Below are positions 17,110 through 25,655 of a DNA stretch of 64,000 bases, piece by piece. How positions within the stretch are numbered: position 1 is the stretch's first letter; every line of letters begins with the position of its first letter. The position numbers and the translations under genes were made by a program. The DNA is from UBA1672 sp965263215 (GTDB taxonomy: Bacteria; Pseudomonadota; Alphaproteobacteria; Micavibrionales; Micavibrionaceae). The stretch is taken from NCBI GenBank assembly GCA_965263215.1, contig OZ253663.1, positions 434,001 to 498,000 of the forward strand, read 5' to 3'. The notes beneath the pieces were generated by a model. That model worked only from the letters and a program-made list of their open reading frames with translations, searched no databases and was not told the DNA's origin.

Positions 17110-18158
17110 AGAGGATGCTCCCTGATGACATTCACCAATAATTCCACATTTTCAATCGGGGTTTCTTTGTTGATGCCGTGGCCAAGATTGAAAATAAACT
17201 GCCCGTCTTTGAGATCGGCGATAATTTTTTCCGCCGCCATAACAAGCGCATCTCCGCCCGCAAGCAGACAAGCGGGATCAAGATTTCCCTGAACGGGGAC
17301 AAGTGGTTGCAGAGTTCTTGCCGCCCACTGCGTATCCACAGACGGGTCCATGCCAACCGCGCCAATGCCCGTATCGCGGATATAGGATAAATAATTATAT
17401 CCTGCGCATCTGGGGAACCCGATGATCGGCACGGTGGGGTGAGCATCACGCACCAATTCTACAATTTCACGCGTGGGTTGAATAACCCATTTGCGGAAAG
17501 ACTGTGCATCAAGCGCGCCTGCCCAACTGTCGAAGATTTGCACGGCATCTGCGCCTGCGTTGATTTGCTCGATCAGATATTGCGCGCTGGATTCGACCAG
17601 AATATCAATCAGGTTGGCGAAGGATTCTTCATCTTCAAACGCCAGTTTTTTGACATTCATGAAATCCTTACTACCGCCGCCTTCAACCATGTAACAGGCC
17701 ACCGTCCATGGCGCGCCGCAAAACCCGATCAGCGTTGTGCCGCCAAAGCCTTCATTTTGCAAAGCCGTTTTGGTATTCGATAGCGCCTCATAGACGGGCG
17801 CAAGCGTTTGCGGAAACTTTTGGAAATTCAATGATGCAAAGTCAGACCCCGATCGCAAAGGGTTAAGTTTCGGCCCTTCGCCTTGCACAAATTCCAAATG
17901 CTGCCCCAGTGCATGGGGAATGGTCAGGATATCAGAAAAAATGATTGCCCCATCCATACCAAACCGCCGAATGGGCTGCATGGTAATCTCACACGCCATT
18001 TGGGGGTTATAGGCCATGTCCAGAAAACCACCGGCCTGCTTACGTAATTCCATATATTCCGGTAAGTACCGACCTGCTTGGCGCATAAACCAAAAAGGGA
18101 TATGATCCGGTTTGTGCCCTTTTAGCACTTCCAGAAGGTTCTTTTTCTGATAGCTCAT
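17106..18158 (-). CDS. hemE: uroporphyrinogen decarboxylase
   Basis: Decarboxylates the four acetate groups of uroporphyrinogen III to coproporphyrinogen III in the cytoplasm. Seen: the N-terminal signature PFWFMRQAGRYLPEY, with the substrate-binding Arg residues, GMDGAIIFSDILTIPHALG, whose Asp is catalytic, and the later GFCGAPWTVACYM signature. Length 350 is normal. It is coupled to hemH by an ATGA overlap. In Caulobacter hemE flanks the replication origin, and here a 430-bp non-coding gap lies directly upstream. Confidence 0.96.
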   Translation of the reverse strand: MSYQKKNLLEVLKGHKPDHIPFWFMRQAGRYLPEYMELRKQAGGFLDMAYNPQMACEITMQPIRRFGMDGAIIFSDILTIPHALGQHLEFVQGEGPKLNPLRSGSDFASLNFQKFPQTLAPVYEALSNTKTALQNEGFGGTTLIGFCGAPWTVACYMVEGGGSKDFMNVKKLAFEDEESFANLIDILVESSAQYLIEQINAGADAVQIFDSWAGALDAQSFRKWVIQPTREIVELVRDAHPTVPIIGFPRCAGYNYLSYIRDTGIGAVGMDPSVDTQWAARTLQPLVPVQGNLDPACLLAGGDALVMAAEKIIADLKDGQFIFNLGHGINKETPIENVELLVNVIREHPL

Positions 18159-18588
18159 AAATAATCTCTAAATCACTGCATGTTGGAACGTATTATTCCG
18201 AATAAAATGATCAGCGCAAGGAAGATTTAAAAATATATTATTTAGTTTTAAAAGGTTTTTGTAAGAAGTAGGGGGTGTGAATAACGGGGGTTTAAATTCA
18301 TCCTCGTATTTGTACACAGACAAATTTACAGCATTAATAAGAGGAGTCTGGCGAGTCGTTTATTGTCGAGTCAATTTTGTTCTTTTTCATTTTTCATCTT
18401 CTTCACACGTGGACGACTCACCCCTAAGCGGTTGGGGTGAATTTGGGGTAACTTCATCCCATGATTTATACAAAAAGCGTTGCCGGATTCGCACACAGGG
18501 TTTTCCCACCGCGCTATCTTGATTTTTAGACATAAAACACGCACTATTATTCGAAAGTAACCACCACTTAGCGAATCACCTTAAAATT
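18159..18588. other. candidate chromosomal replication origin (oriC)
   Basis: A 430-bp gap between divergently read hemE and an unknown gene, with no convincing reading frame. It contains a perfect DnaA box on the minus strand (18276-18284), one-mismatch boxes at 18310-18318, 18399-18407 and 18466-18474, an AT-rich block at about 18225-18260, and five GANTC sites (18344, 18353, 18368, 18415, 18486). TTAA-N7-TTAT at 18227 is one base off a CtrA site. A TCACCCC/GGGGTGA hairpin spans 18418-18440. Known: the Caulobacter origin lies beside hemE and is regulated through GANTC, CtrA and DnaA sites. Origin function is inferred. Confidence 0.6.
18276..18284 (-). promoter_or_regulatory. perfect DnaA box beside hemE
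   Basis: TGTGAATAA on the plus strand is TTATTCACA on the minus strand, an exact TTATNCACA match. It lies next to the AT-rich block of the candidate origin and between G-rich tracts (GGGGG on both sides). Confidence 0.6.
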
Positions 18589-19209
18589 ATGTTTGATGAA
18601 GCCTACACGAAATTGGAACTGGATGATGTTGCCGCAATCCTTGATGTTTTGAATAAGAACATAGACGGCAGTACGTTTGACCCCCTTGAAACCACTATTT
18701 TATCCATCGATGTTCCTTTTTATCCGGGGTACAAATTTTTAAATGTTGCCGATCATGCAACAGATCCGCCGCTTCAGCGTTTTGTGTTTCATAAAGAGGG
18801 CGAGCAGGATTACACAATTATTGATTGGAAATATGACACAATATACGGATTAAACACGGCTGTTCCTATTACATTGAATGAGAAGAATGTTTTGGAATAT
18901 GTACGTTTTTTCTTCACATATGTGAAAGGCCGTCACGGACGTTTTATTGTATGTGAAACGGCCGATCATATTCAATGGAAGGACGAGCCCCCCGCAGAAG
19001 TGCGTAAATCCATGAACAAAGCCCTCAGCCCGTTGCAACTTGAAGAAAAACGCAAAGACGGTGTTTTTGTGATTAATGCCTTTATGATGCTGAAGGATGC
19101 CTTATTCGCGGTGAAAGTGTTCGTTGAACCGACAGGAAAAGTCACCATGTCTGATCATGATATTTTAATTGAGGAAATCCCTGTTCTGGATACGACGTTT
19201 GTTCAGTAA
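18589..19209 (+). CDS. hypothetical protein next to the candidate origin
   Basis: A 206-residue soluble protein without known motifs. Conserved-looking segments are EYVRFFFTYVKGRHGRFIVCE and a C-terminal ILIEEIPVLDTTFVQ. No signal peptide or membrane helix. It reads away from the candidate origin and hemE. It ends 12 bp before the stop of a convergent AT-rich gene. Function unknown. Confidence 0.6.
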   Translation: MFDEAYTKLELDDVAAILDVLNKNIDGSTFDPLETTILSIDVPFYPGYKFLNVADHATDPPLQRFVFHKEGEQDYTIIDWKYDTIYGLNTAVPITLNEKNVLEYVRFFFTYVKGRHGRFIVCETADHIQWKDEPPAEVRKSMNKALSPLQLEEKRKDGVFVINAFMMLKDALFAVKVFVEPTGKVTMSDHDILIEEIPVLDTTFVQ

Positions 19210-19221
19210 AAATCCTTAAAC

Positions 19222-19962
19222 TCATCCGTTTAAAGCCTCTTCAAGCGTATATTCCTTCATATCGCGAATTCTCATTCCATGTTTTTCAATTAAGAAAGCA
19301 GGATTATCGTTTGTCGATATGTAGAAACCTTCATTATATGCGTCTATACCCAAATGCATGAGATAATCTTGCAATAGTTCCGGTGGAAAACGATCCTTTA
19401 TGCGTTTGGCTTTGTACGCTTCTAGGTTTTCAAAATCTTTAGGGTCACCATATTCATCGAATACCCACCTTCCTCCATCATTCATAGCAAAGATACTCCG
19501 TTCTGTACTTTTTTCGGGTGAAAATATTTCGAGGATGGATGCTCCATATTCTCCTGTTTCCGTTTTTTCATTTATAGTGTTTGGTACGTATGTAGCATGA
19601 ACGCCTCTACATCTAATTCTTTCAGATAGATAAGATATAGGTGGTGAAGGATCTCCTCCTTGCCAATTATTTGCAAAATATGCAGTCCATTTACTTTTAG
19701 TTGGAACGAGTAAATATCGTAGATCTACGTGACTGGTTAACGGCAATAACATTTCAAGAATTTCGTTAAGTGACCCTGAGCATTCCTTTGATGTAAGGCT
19801 TACAGAGCGTCTTAGAAGTTTGGTCTTCCAATTTACGTGTTTGCAATGAATTTTGGTTTTCCAATCAATAAAATTTGATACTACTTCTTCTACAGGGGTT
19901 TCTAAAAACCCTAAGCTTGAAGTAATCGGTACGTATTCGTCATTCAATAAATTTTTAAACAT
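19222..19962 (-). CDS. hypothetical protein, AT-rich
   Basis: A 246-residue soluble protein starting MFKNLLNDEY; a GTG nine bases upstream is an alternative start, and neither has a clear ribosome-binding site. Segments such as VDLRYLLVPTKSKWTAYFAN and GGRWVFDEYGDPKDFENLEA give it the look of small accessory or immunity-type proteins, but I cannot name a family. Base composition is more AT-rich than the neighbours, suggesting recent acquisition. Confidence 0.5.
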   Translation of the reverse strand: MFKNLLNDEYVPITSSLGFLETPVEEVVSNFIDWKTKIHCKHVNWKTKLLRRSVSLTSKECSGSLNEILEMLLPLTSHVDLRYLLVPTKSKWTAYFANNWQGGDPSPPISYLSERIRCRGVHATYVPNTINEKTETGEYGASILEIFSPEKSTERSIFAMNDGGRWVFDEYGDPKDFENLEAYKAKRIKDRFPPELLQDYLMHLGIDAYNEGFYISTNDNPAFLIEKHGMRIRDMKEYTLEEALNG

Positions 19963-20091
19963 AAAGTCCACAATGAAAAAGTCTCGTATGAGTTTATAAC
20001 GATTTCTGATTCATGTAAAAATCCCTAATGAATTTCCATAACCATACCCTTTCTTAACCCTTTATTTACCGCCTGTTAAGGCCTTGTTAGG

Positions 20092-20126
20092 AAACGCCTA
20101 TGTTTTTTTAAAATAAGGCGTTTTTT
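20092..20126 (+). terminator. terminator-like hairpin with T-run
   Basis: AAACGCCT pairs with AGGCGTTT around an AT-rich loop and is followed by TTTT, then a second T-run at 20130. It looks like a plus-strand intrinsic terminator, yet the only gene ending on that strand is 880 bp upstream (19209). It could end a small RNA or act as a leader attenuator for the 20226 gene. Confidence 0.5.
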
Positions 20127-20225
20127 CTGTTTTTTGGTAGGAAAGCGTTAACACTTTGCCCCCCATAATAACTTCATACCGCGCATTCTTGCGGTTTGAG
20201 CACATTTTACGAATTGGTTAGGGCC

Positions 20226-21569
20226 ATGAGCGACAGTTACGAAGATTTTTGCAATGCACATATGATACAACACCGCGTTTGTGGCGTTGCATACACGATT
20301 GATGATCACCAGCCGGTGATTTGTACCCATATCGGGGATCAACCACTTTACTATTTAGATGAAGCAGAAATCATTGAAGACGAAGAAGAAGGTCTTTTTG
20401 ATCCGGCTGAGCTTGGTATGCTTGCGCATGAAATCCAGACATTAAAGGAAGAGATCCAAGGTTTCGATGATCCATCCATATATGTTGAAGAAAGAACAAT
20501 GACATCTTTCCGTGAGTTTTCCGAAAATATGGAAGATTTTAATTATAAGAATAACTTTTACTTGAGTGTTGAAGAACAGGCACTGCGCCTTGAAGAAGTT
20601 AAATCCATTTTATCCGAGAGCCGTTTGGCATCGGCCTATATGGATCTTGCCGAGCAATACAATATTGAAATAATGATGAGCGACCAGGTTGAAAAAGCCT
20701 TTTATGATCGCCGCAGCGGGACTATTTTTCTTTATCCTCATATGGATATGGTCAATCAAGTGATATTGGTATCGCGTGAATTGCGCCGCCACTGGCAACA
20801 TCGTCAGGGGGCGCTTATTAATCCGCTGACCTTTACGCCTGAACATGCGATTTTGATCAATCGCGCCCAAGAGGCAGATTTGGTGACTTCTGTTATCCGC
20901 ATTGCGTGGGAATTACAGCTTGCAGGCAAAAGAGATGTGTGGGAGCGGGTTGAAAACTCTCCCCTGTCTGATTTGTCACGCGCCTATGCCCGCGAAGCGT
21001 TCATGGATTTCCGCACCATCAATAACGGCGTTGCCAGTGCAGCCGTGTTTGAGGCGTGGTTCCTGTCCGAGCGTTGCCGCCAAAAAGACAAGAAAATCAT
21101 TCAATCTATGTTGGCTGATCACAACGGATATGTGTTCGAAAATGATCAATCATCACATAAGGTGACATCGGAATTGATTGCCGCCCTTGGGGAAATGCCG
21201 TTCGGCAAAAATTACCTAGGGCAACATGCGCACATCATCATGGATGACCCGATTTTCATTGAGGTACGTGACCGCTCTAACGCGAATTTCCTATGGTTTA
21301 TCAAATTTGAGCGCACCTTCAAGGAAGCGGAACAAGAATTGCAAACTGACTCTGACTTATCCACACATGACGTTCGTCATGATTTGTACAACACCAATAG
21401 TCAGGGTCAACATAATGGCATCACGCAAACCGCAGACATCATTCAACTTTTTGAGAAATCCGAACAGTCCGAACAGAAACGGATCACAGATAAGGATTCA
21501 AAAGTTGCGCGAAAAGGCGGGCAGAGCGCTGATGTTATCGACCTTCAACAATGGGCATCCAAGCGATAG
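20226..21569 (+). CDS. degenerate metallopeptidase-like protein, first of a tandem pair
   Basis: A 447-residue acidic soluble protein. An in-frame TTG at 20196 is possible; the ATG at 20226 is preferred, although its AGGG is only two bases away. The middle contains SRELRRHWQ, which looks like HExxHxxQ with the first His changed to Arg, so catalysis may be lost. The region from there (LINRAQEADLVTSVIRIAWEL) aligns by eye with the next gene. The C-terminal 70 residues are polar and low in complexity. It resembles the putative-metallopeptidase family I remember as DUF6782; that name is tentative. Confidence 0.6.
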   Translation: MSDSYEDFCNAHMIQHRVCGVAYTIDDHQPVICTHIGDQPLYYLDEAEIIEDEEEGLFDPAELGMLAHEIQTLKEEIQGFDDPSIYVEERTMTSFREFSENMEDFNYKNNFYLSVEEQALRLEEVKSILSESRLASAYMDLAEQYNIEIMMSDQVEKAFYDRRSGTIFLYPHMDMVNQVILVSRELRRHWQHRQGALINPLTFTPEHAILINRAQEADLVTSVIRIAWELQLAGKRDVWERVENSPLSDLSRAYAREAFMDFRTINNGVASAAVFEAWFLSERCRQKDKKIIQSMLADHNGYVFENDQSSHKVTSELIAALGEMPFGKNYLGQHAHIIMDDPIFIEVRDRSNANFLWFIKFERTFKEAEQELQTDSDLSTHDVRHDLYNTNSQGQHNGITQTADIIQLFEKSEQSEQKRITDKDSKVARKGGQSADVIDLQQWASKR

Positions 21570-22620
21570 CGATAATGCACAATTAGAATATCTGAGTGAC
21601 GACGGTGGGATCATGGAGTTCAAATCGAACCAACCCTATAAAAAGCTGATTAACTGTGTGGATAGCTCCGAACAGAGCTGTGACATGGTGTGGTGTTTTG
21701 GCGAATTACATCATGAGACAATGACAGTAGATTTTTTCGAAACAGCCGAAGATTGCGAGATCTTCAATTATCATGATGTGCTGAGCTGGTGCGTTGCCGT
21801 ACTGGAGCACAGCCCGTCTGCGCGCCTGATGCTCAAAGAGGCCGTTGAAAAAGGCTGGCAGATCACCTTAGAAGATTTAAACGGCAGTGATTATTGCCTT
21901 GATGTTGAACATAAAATTCTGATTTTGGATAACAACGCGCTTGTGCCATCTGCGCTGGGGCGTTCGGCCTATTTCAGAAATATCACTCTTGTGACAATGA
22001 TTAAGGCTCTGCGCGATATCTGGCAGGAAAAACGCTATGGCGGCTTTGATGAATCCTACACGCCGGATTATGTTTTGTTGATGGACCGTGTGCGCGCCGC
22101 CGATCTTGATGTGGTGGCCTTATTGGTGACATGGGAATTACGATCAGAAGAATACCCCGAAATTTGGCGCCACATGATTGGCTCTGAAATTGGCGATATG
22201 GCGATGACATTTTCAGGCTATCTGGAGCGTGACCCATCCGCACAGTTTAATGGCCGTGCGCTTATCGCCGCGTTTAAACAATGGTTCCGTGATGAAACGC
22301 GCGTGAATGCGTGTGACCATGATACGCTTGAATATTTGGATGAAGTTCTGGCGACCAGTGACATGATTAACCCGTTCGGGCAAAACCGTCCGAATAAAAT
22401 GGATATTGAAATGCTCTCATGCTTGCCGGATAAAACTGCCTATTTGCGCGGGCAGGGTACAGAGATCCTCAGTGATCCGATCTATACATCCGTTGATGAT
22501 GTGATTAACCAAACGCACCTGTTCCACATCATGCATGACCTAGAGGCCGTGGTGGTAGAGGATGTCCCCTTCCGCGACCCCGATCTCGCCCGTAAAATCT
22601 TCCCCGCCGATTCCGAATAA
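21532..22620 (+). CDS. paralogue of the preceding gene, second of a tandem pair
   Basis: About 362 residues. The open frame continues upstream inside the previous gene in another frame, with atypical composition, so the ATG at 21532 (38-bp overlap) or 21613 is the real start. LMDRVRAADLDVVALLVTWEL matches LINRAQEADLVTSVIRIAWEL of the previous protein, and the following AFKQWF matches AFEAWF there. At the motif position it reads KALRDIWQ, so both His of HExxH are gone. It is probably a non-catalytic relative, perhaps a partner of the first. Confidence 0.6.
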   Translation: MLSTFNNGHPSDSDNAQLEYLSDDGGIMEFKSNQPYKKLINCVDSSEQSCDMVWCFGELHHETMTVDFFETAEDCEIFNYHDVLSWCVAVLEHSPSARLMLKEAVEKGWQITLEDLNGSDYCLDVEHKILILDNNALVPSALGRSAYFRNITLVTMIKALRDIWQEKRYGGFDESYTPDYVLLMDRVRAADLDVVALLVTWELRSEEYPEIWRHMIGSEIGDMAMTFSGYLERDPSAQFNGRALIAAFKQWFRDETRVNACDHDTLEYLDEVLATSDMINPFGQNRPNKMDIEMLSCLPDKTAYLRGQGTEILSDPIYTSVDDVINQTHLFHIMHDLEAVVVEDVPFRDPDLARKIFPADSE

Positions 22621-22663
22621 CCATATTTCTTGGCACACTGGGTTTTATTGATTACGCTGTTGG
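22615..22663 (+). repeat. repeated leader element, copy A
   Basis: Begins at the stop codon of the preceding gene. It shares 45 of 49 bases with copy B (23273-23321) and about four-fifths of a 37-base core with copy C (29183-29219). Core: CTTGGCAC, a variable stretch, then TTTTATTGATTACG. It lies 21 bp before the start of the 22685 gene. Confidence 0.75.
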
Positions 22664-22684
22664 TCAATAGGGGGCGCATTAGAT

Positions 22685-23266
22685 ATGAAAAGCGGTATAA
22701 AGAAGGCCATGAAAGACTTACTTTGGTTGTTCTTATTCCCCTATTACATTTATCGCTATGTTTTTATTGCCCTTGCAATGTTGATCACTGGTGAAAAAGA
22801 AAAGAACAAAAAAACAAAAACGATAGGTCATGTACTTGCTATATTATTTCTCGTTTTGTTAGTGCCGATTTTCATTTCCTTTGATTATTATTTGGGTAAT
22901 TGGAGACAACTTGAGGATCAATTTCATCATGCTGATTTAGTAGAGTATCAATATGGGGAACACCAAATATCTATGGTCAGAGGAACATCTTTAGAAAGCT
23001 ACACTGTTAAGCTTTTGATTTCTGATAAGGGTTTAAATTTTTCTCCGATTCATAAAAATATAAATCAAACAACAATTTTTGAATCACCCTTGTATATACC
23101 TTGGAACAAGGTTGAAAAATGTATGAAGGGGGGAGATTACGGAAACAACGTAAGACGTATTCACCTTTCTATTAAAGATACAGATATTATTGTGAGCCTA
23201 AATCACTGGGATTTAATGAGTCCTTTATGTGTACAAAAAAGAATACCTATTTCTAATTACGGATGA
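22685..23266 (+). CDS. hypothetical membrane protein
   Basis: A 193-residue protein with two hydrophobic helices, residues about 12-37 and 47-67, separated by a Lys-rich loop (GEKEKNKKTKT), then a soluble C-terminal domain of about 120 residues. Family unknown. It is preceded by repeated leader copy A. Its stop overlaps a possible 24-codon frame in leader copy B by an ATGA. AT-rich, with a strongly basic start. Confidence 0.5.
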   Translation: MKSGIKKAMKDLLWLFLFPYYIYRYVFIALAMLITGEKEKNKKTKTIGHVLAILFLVLLVPIFISFDYYLGNWRQLEDQFHHADLVEYQYGEHQISMVRGTSLESYTVKLLISDKGLNFSPIHKNINQTTIFESPLYIPWNKVEKCMKGGDYGNNVRRIHLSIKDTDIIVSLNHWDLMSPLCVQKRIPISNYG

Positions 23267-23337
23267 TCAAAGGAATAACCATATTTCTTGGCATGCTGGG
23301 TTTTATTGATTACGTTATTGGCGGATCAAAGGGGTGA
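23263..23337 (+). CDS. possible 24-residue hydrophobic microprotein
   Basis: ATG at 23263 overlaps the upstream stop (ATGA) and opens a 24-codon frame that reads MIKGITIFLGMLGFIDYVIG at its start, one short hydrophobic helix. It covers leader copy B. The equivalent frame in copy A gives a near-identical peptide but lacks a start codon, which argues that the DNA, not the peptide, may be what is conserved. Confidence 0.25.
   Translation: MIKGITIFLGMLGFIDYVIGGSKG
23273..23321 (+). repeat. repeated leader element, copy B
   Basis: Second copy of the 49-bp element, differing from copy A at four positions. It lies 25 bp before the start of the 23347 membrane-protein gene, in the same relation to its gene as copy A. 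Confidence 0.75.
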
Positions 23338-23346
23338 ACCATAGAC

Positions 23347-24087
23347 ATGGAAAACGAAAACATTCAGTTTAAAAAACCATCGAGCTTCATTCCCAAAAAG
23401 ACCATCAAATTAAAGAAAAAAGCCGGGTATGGTGCAAATCTGTTTTTATTAAGTTTTTTCGTGTTTGGAACGATTGCGTTGTTTTTGTCTGATGATGCCG
23501 TTTTTTATGAACGCCCTTTGATGGCTGTTTTAGTACCACCTTTAAGTTTGGCGATATCCTATCATTTATGGCTGCGTTACAAGGTGAATAAAACTCTGAT
23601 CGTTATTGAAATATCCGATGATGGAATTTGGAACAATTACCACAATTTATATATTCCAAAACAGCGTTTTTATAAGGCGTATAGGGACATACAGCTTGTA
23701 AATTTAAAATTTGCCGGACAGGCGGGTCATCTGGATAACGTGGCCGGAAAAATGAAACTTGATCGGGTTCATATTAGCTTCATGGTCAATAAAAGTGAAT
23801 ATTGGAAGCTCTTGTTCAGAACAGGTCTTCGTAACAAGTATAAATTATCGCACGCGTGTACGTTGGTTGATATATTTATTCCATTTACGAGGGGGGAAGA
23901 CCAAGATATTGAGCTTGATATTCTAAAAGATAATCTTGTTAAGGAATTGAATATATTATCTCAGGACATTGATTTCGGTGAATATGGCGATGTTGGACAA
24001 GATTTAAGGGATTTTATGACGATAACTCCTAAAACTTATTTTCGTTCAGAAACAGAGCAAAGAAACAAAGCCGCTAACCAGAAATAA
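23347..24087 (+). CDS. hypothetical membrane protein
   Basis: A 246-residue protein with a basic N terminus, two close hydrophobic helices (about residues 27-45 and 55-75), and a soluble C-terminal domain of about 165 residues. This helix-helix-domain plan is like the 22685 product, though the sequences are not obviously alike. AAAGGGGTG lies about 12 bases before the ATG. It follows leader copy B. Function unknown. Confidence 0.5.
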   Translation: MENENIQFKKPSSFIPKKTIKLKKKAGYGANLFLLSFFVFGTIALFLSDDAVFYERPLMAVLVPPLSLAISYHLWLRYKVNKTLIVIEISDDGIWNNYHNLYIPKQRFYKAYRDIQLVNLKFAGQAGHLDNVAGKMKLDRVHISFMVNKSEYWKLLFRTGLRNKYKLSHACTLVDIFIPFTRGEDQDIELDILKDNLVKELNILSQDIDFGEYGDVGQDLRDFMTITPKTYFRSETEQRNKAANQK

Positions 24088-24153
24088 CCCCTCTCTTTGG
24101 GAACTTTTGCTTATGTGACGCGTTTGTTCGTTACATGACAAAGGAGAAGACCC

Positions 24154-24252
24154 ATGGCTTCAACATTTAATTGCAGTGTTTGTGGTGCGAAAATTCCGGT
24201 TGATACGCCCGTATGCCCCGCATGCGCAAACGAAACCAATAATCCGAAATAG
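24154..24252 (+). CDS. 32-residue zinc-ribbon microprotein
   Basis: A 32-residue frame with two CxxC knuckles: CSVC near residue 7 and CPAC near residue 21, spaced as in a rubredoxin-like or zinc-ribbon fold. AAAGGAGA lies nine bases before the ATG, a strong ribosome-binding site. It is short, but the four Cys and the good start signal argue for a real protein that binds one zinc. It stands between the 23347 gene and a convergent minus-strand gene. Partner unknown. Confidence 0.65.
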   Translation: MASTFNCSVCGAKIPVDTPVCPACANETNNPK

Positions 24253-24317
24253 GTAGATTGCTTTTTTTGGAAAAATCCAAAAGTATCAGCCCTCGATTGT
24301 GGTCATAAACGTAAAAA

Positions 24318-24347
24318 CGCCGCGCTTCGTTGTAATTCGGCGCGGCG
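24318..24347 (-). terminator. Rho-independent terminator
   Basis: CGCCGCGC pairs with GCGCGGCG around a 14-base loop. On the minus strand it is followed by five Ts (A-run at 24313-24317). It lies 27 bp past the stop of the 24375-25547 gene. It may also stop plus-strand reading from the microprotein gene. Confidence 0.85.
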
Positions 24348-24374
24348 CATTTGATTATGTTATTTTTCGAAAAA

Positions 24375-25547
24375 CTACATTTTCATGCCAATAGTTTGAT
24401 CAGAGTTATCAGTAGAAGGATCAGCAGCTACGGCTTCCGGCACAGCCATCTCTGGCGCTGTTTGGGTTGCAGCTTGATCGCGCTGCGCTTCCATCATTGC
24501 GTCCATTATTGCATCATTCCCACTGATTTCAACAGCCATCAATCCAATTACAATTTCCGGATTGTTGCTAAGATCAAGATTCATGCTTTTGCCGAATTCC
24601 ATGGCTTTGTCATAGGCTTCCGGATGGTTTTCTTGGGTTAAATTTTCAGGTGATAACCATGTGGTTGCGCCGATTTGAGCTGCACTTTCGGCTTCATTAT
24701 CCATTATTTTATACCCTGCCTTTGATACTGTTTGTGCAAATTCGTAATCTTGCACTTTGTTATCAGCCAAAACAGTTCCCGAATCCATACCAACAGATTC
24801 AAGAACCTTGCTGGTTTGATCATATCTGAGGTCGTCCATATAGCTTTCGAGGGTTGCGGGCTGGGCCGCGCCACCAAAATCACCATCAAGATTAGGCATG
24901 GTTTGGCGCACTACGATGCCTTCGGCAAAACCACTTTCATTTATACTTTCATTGGCTCTGAAACGTTCAGATAAACCATCCAGAGTGCTTGGTGTATCGA
25001 CGGGCTGGGTAACAGGGGACATCTCCTCTATATCAGCCTGCGTGGGCCCTGCTTCGCCAGATACATCACTTGGTGCGCTTTCTGTGGGCGCAGCTTCCGT
25101 TGTGGCTTCTATACGTGCCGCGTCTGTTTGTTCGGGCTCACGTTCTGTTGGGGGGCTTGTTCGCGCTGCGTCTACCGCCTGTTGTTCAGCTCTGGTTTGA
25201 TTTACGAATTCTGCGGCGGCTCCTGAATTTACGGCTTCGACGAAATCTACATCGCCAATTTCCGGATTTTCGTTAACAGCCTCCCTCATAAATTTGACGG
25301 TTGCGTCAAGATCACCATCAAAGGAGCTTTTGGATATGTCTAAAAGTGCCTGAGCAGCAGCCTGAATATCATCTGGGGAAACATCTTTTCCTATGTTGGA
25401 TTCGATTGTTCTCTCTATCTGCTTAAAGGGAACAATGTCTTCCCCTTGCGCAATATAGCGAAGCTCGTTCTCACTGACTTCGCTGCCACCGAAACCATCG
25501 GGGTCTGTTAGTTTTAGAATATCATTAACGGTTAAACCATCAGGCAT
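24375..25547 (-). CDS. hypothetical acidic protein with Pro/Thr/Ala-rich linker
   Basis: A 390-residue very acidic soluble protein. An N-terminal helical part (about 1-120) and a C-terminal part (about 225-370) flank a low-complexity linker rich in Glu, Thr, Ala and Pro (about 120-190). No signal peptide or membrane segment. GGGAGTGAT precedes the ATG. No family recognised. The architecture could suit an exported or scaffold protein, but there is no direct evidence. It has its own terminator. Confidence 0.55.
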   Translation of the reverse strand: MPDGLTVNDILKLTDPDGFGGSEVSENELRYIAQGEDIVPFKQIERTIESNIGKDVSPDDIQAAAQALLDISKSSFDGDLDATVKFMREAVNENPEIGDVDFVEAVNSGAAAEFVNQTRAEQQAVDAARTSPPTEREPEQTDAARIEATTEAAPTESAPSDVSGEAGPTQADIEEMSPVTQPVDTPSTLDGLSERFRANESINESGFAEGIVVRQTMPNLDGDFGGAAQPATLESYMDDLRYDQTSKVLESVGMDSGTVLADNKVQDYEFAQTVSKAGYKIMDNEAESAAQIGATTWLSPENLTQENHPEAYDKAMEFGKSMNLDLSNNPEIVIGLMAVEISGNDAIMDAMMEAQRDQAATQTAPEMAVPEAVAADPSTDNSDQTIGMKM

Positions 25548-25655
25548 AATTTATCACTCCCATAAATTTTTTTTATTGTTGTCCTAATAAATTAGGTTAT
25601 TTACATAGAGCTTGTCAAGAAACGGCAAAGCGTTAGCGGTATGTATGACATGACA

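Noticed and set aside
18277..18522. 81-codon open frame in the candidate origin
   Set aside because: No ribosome-binding site, atypical residues, and it covers the DnaA box and GANTC cluster; better explained as non-coding.
21226..21531. Upstream extension of the second tandem paralogue inside the first
   Set aside because: These 102 codons read a Ser/Arg/Thr-rich, unlikely protein in another frame of a well-supported gene; similarity between the paralogues begins only later.
22630..22660. Sigma-54 promoter (TGGCAC with downstream GC) in the repeated leader
   Set aside because: TGGCAC is present in copies A and C, but the -12 GC element is missing in all copies, and copy B has TGGCAT.
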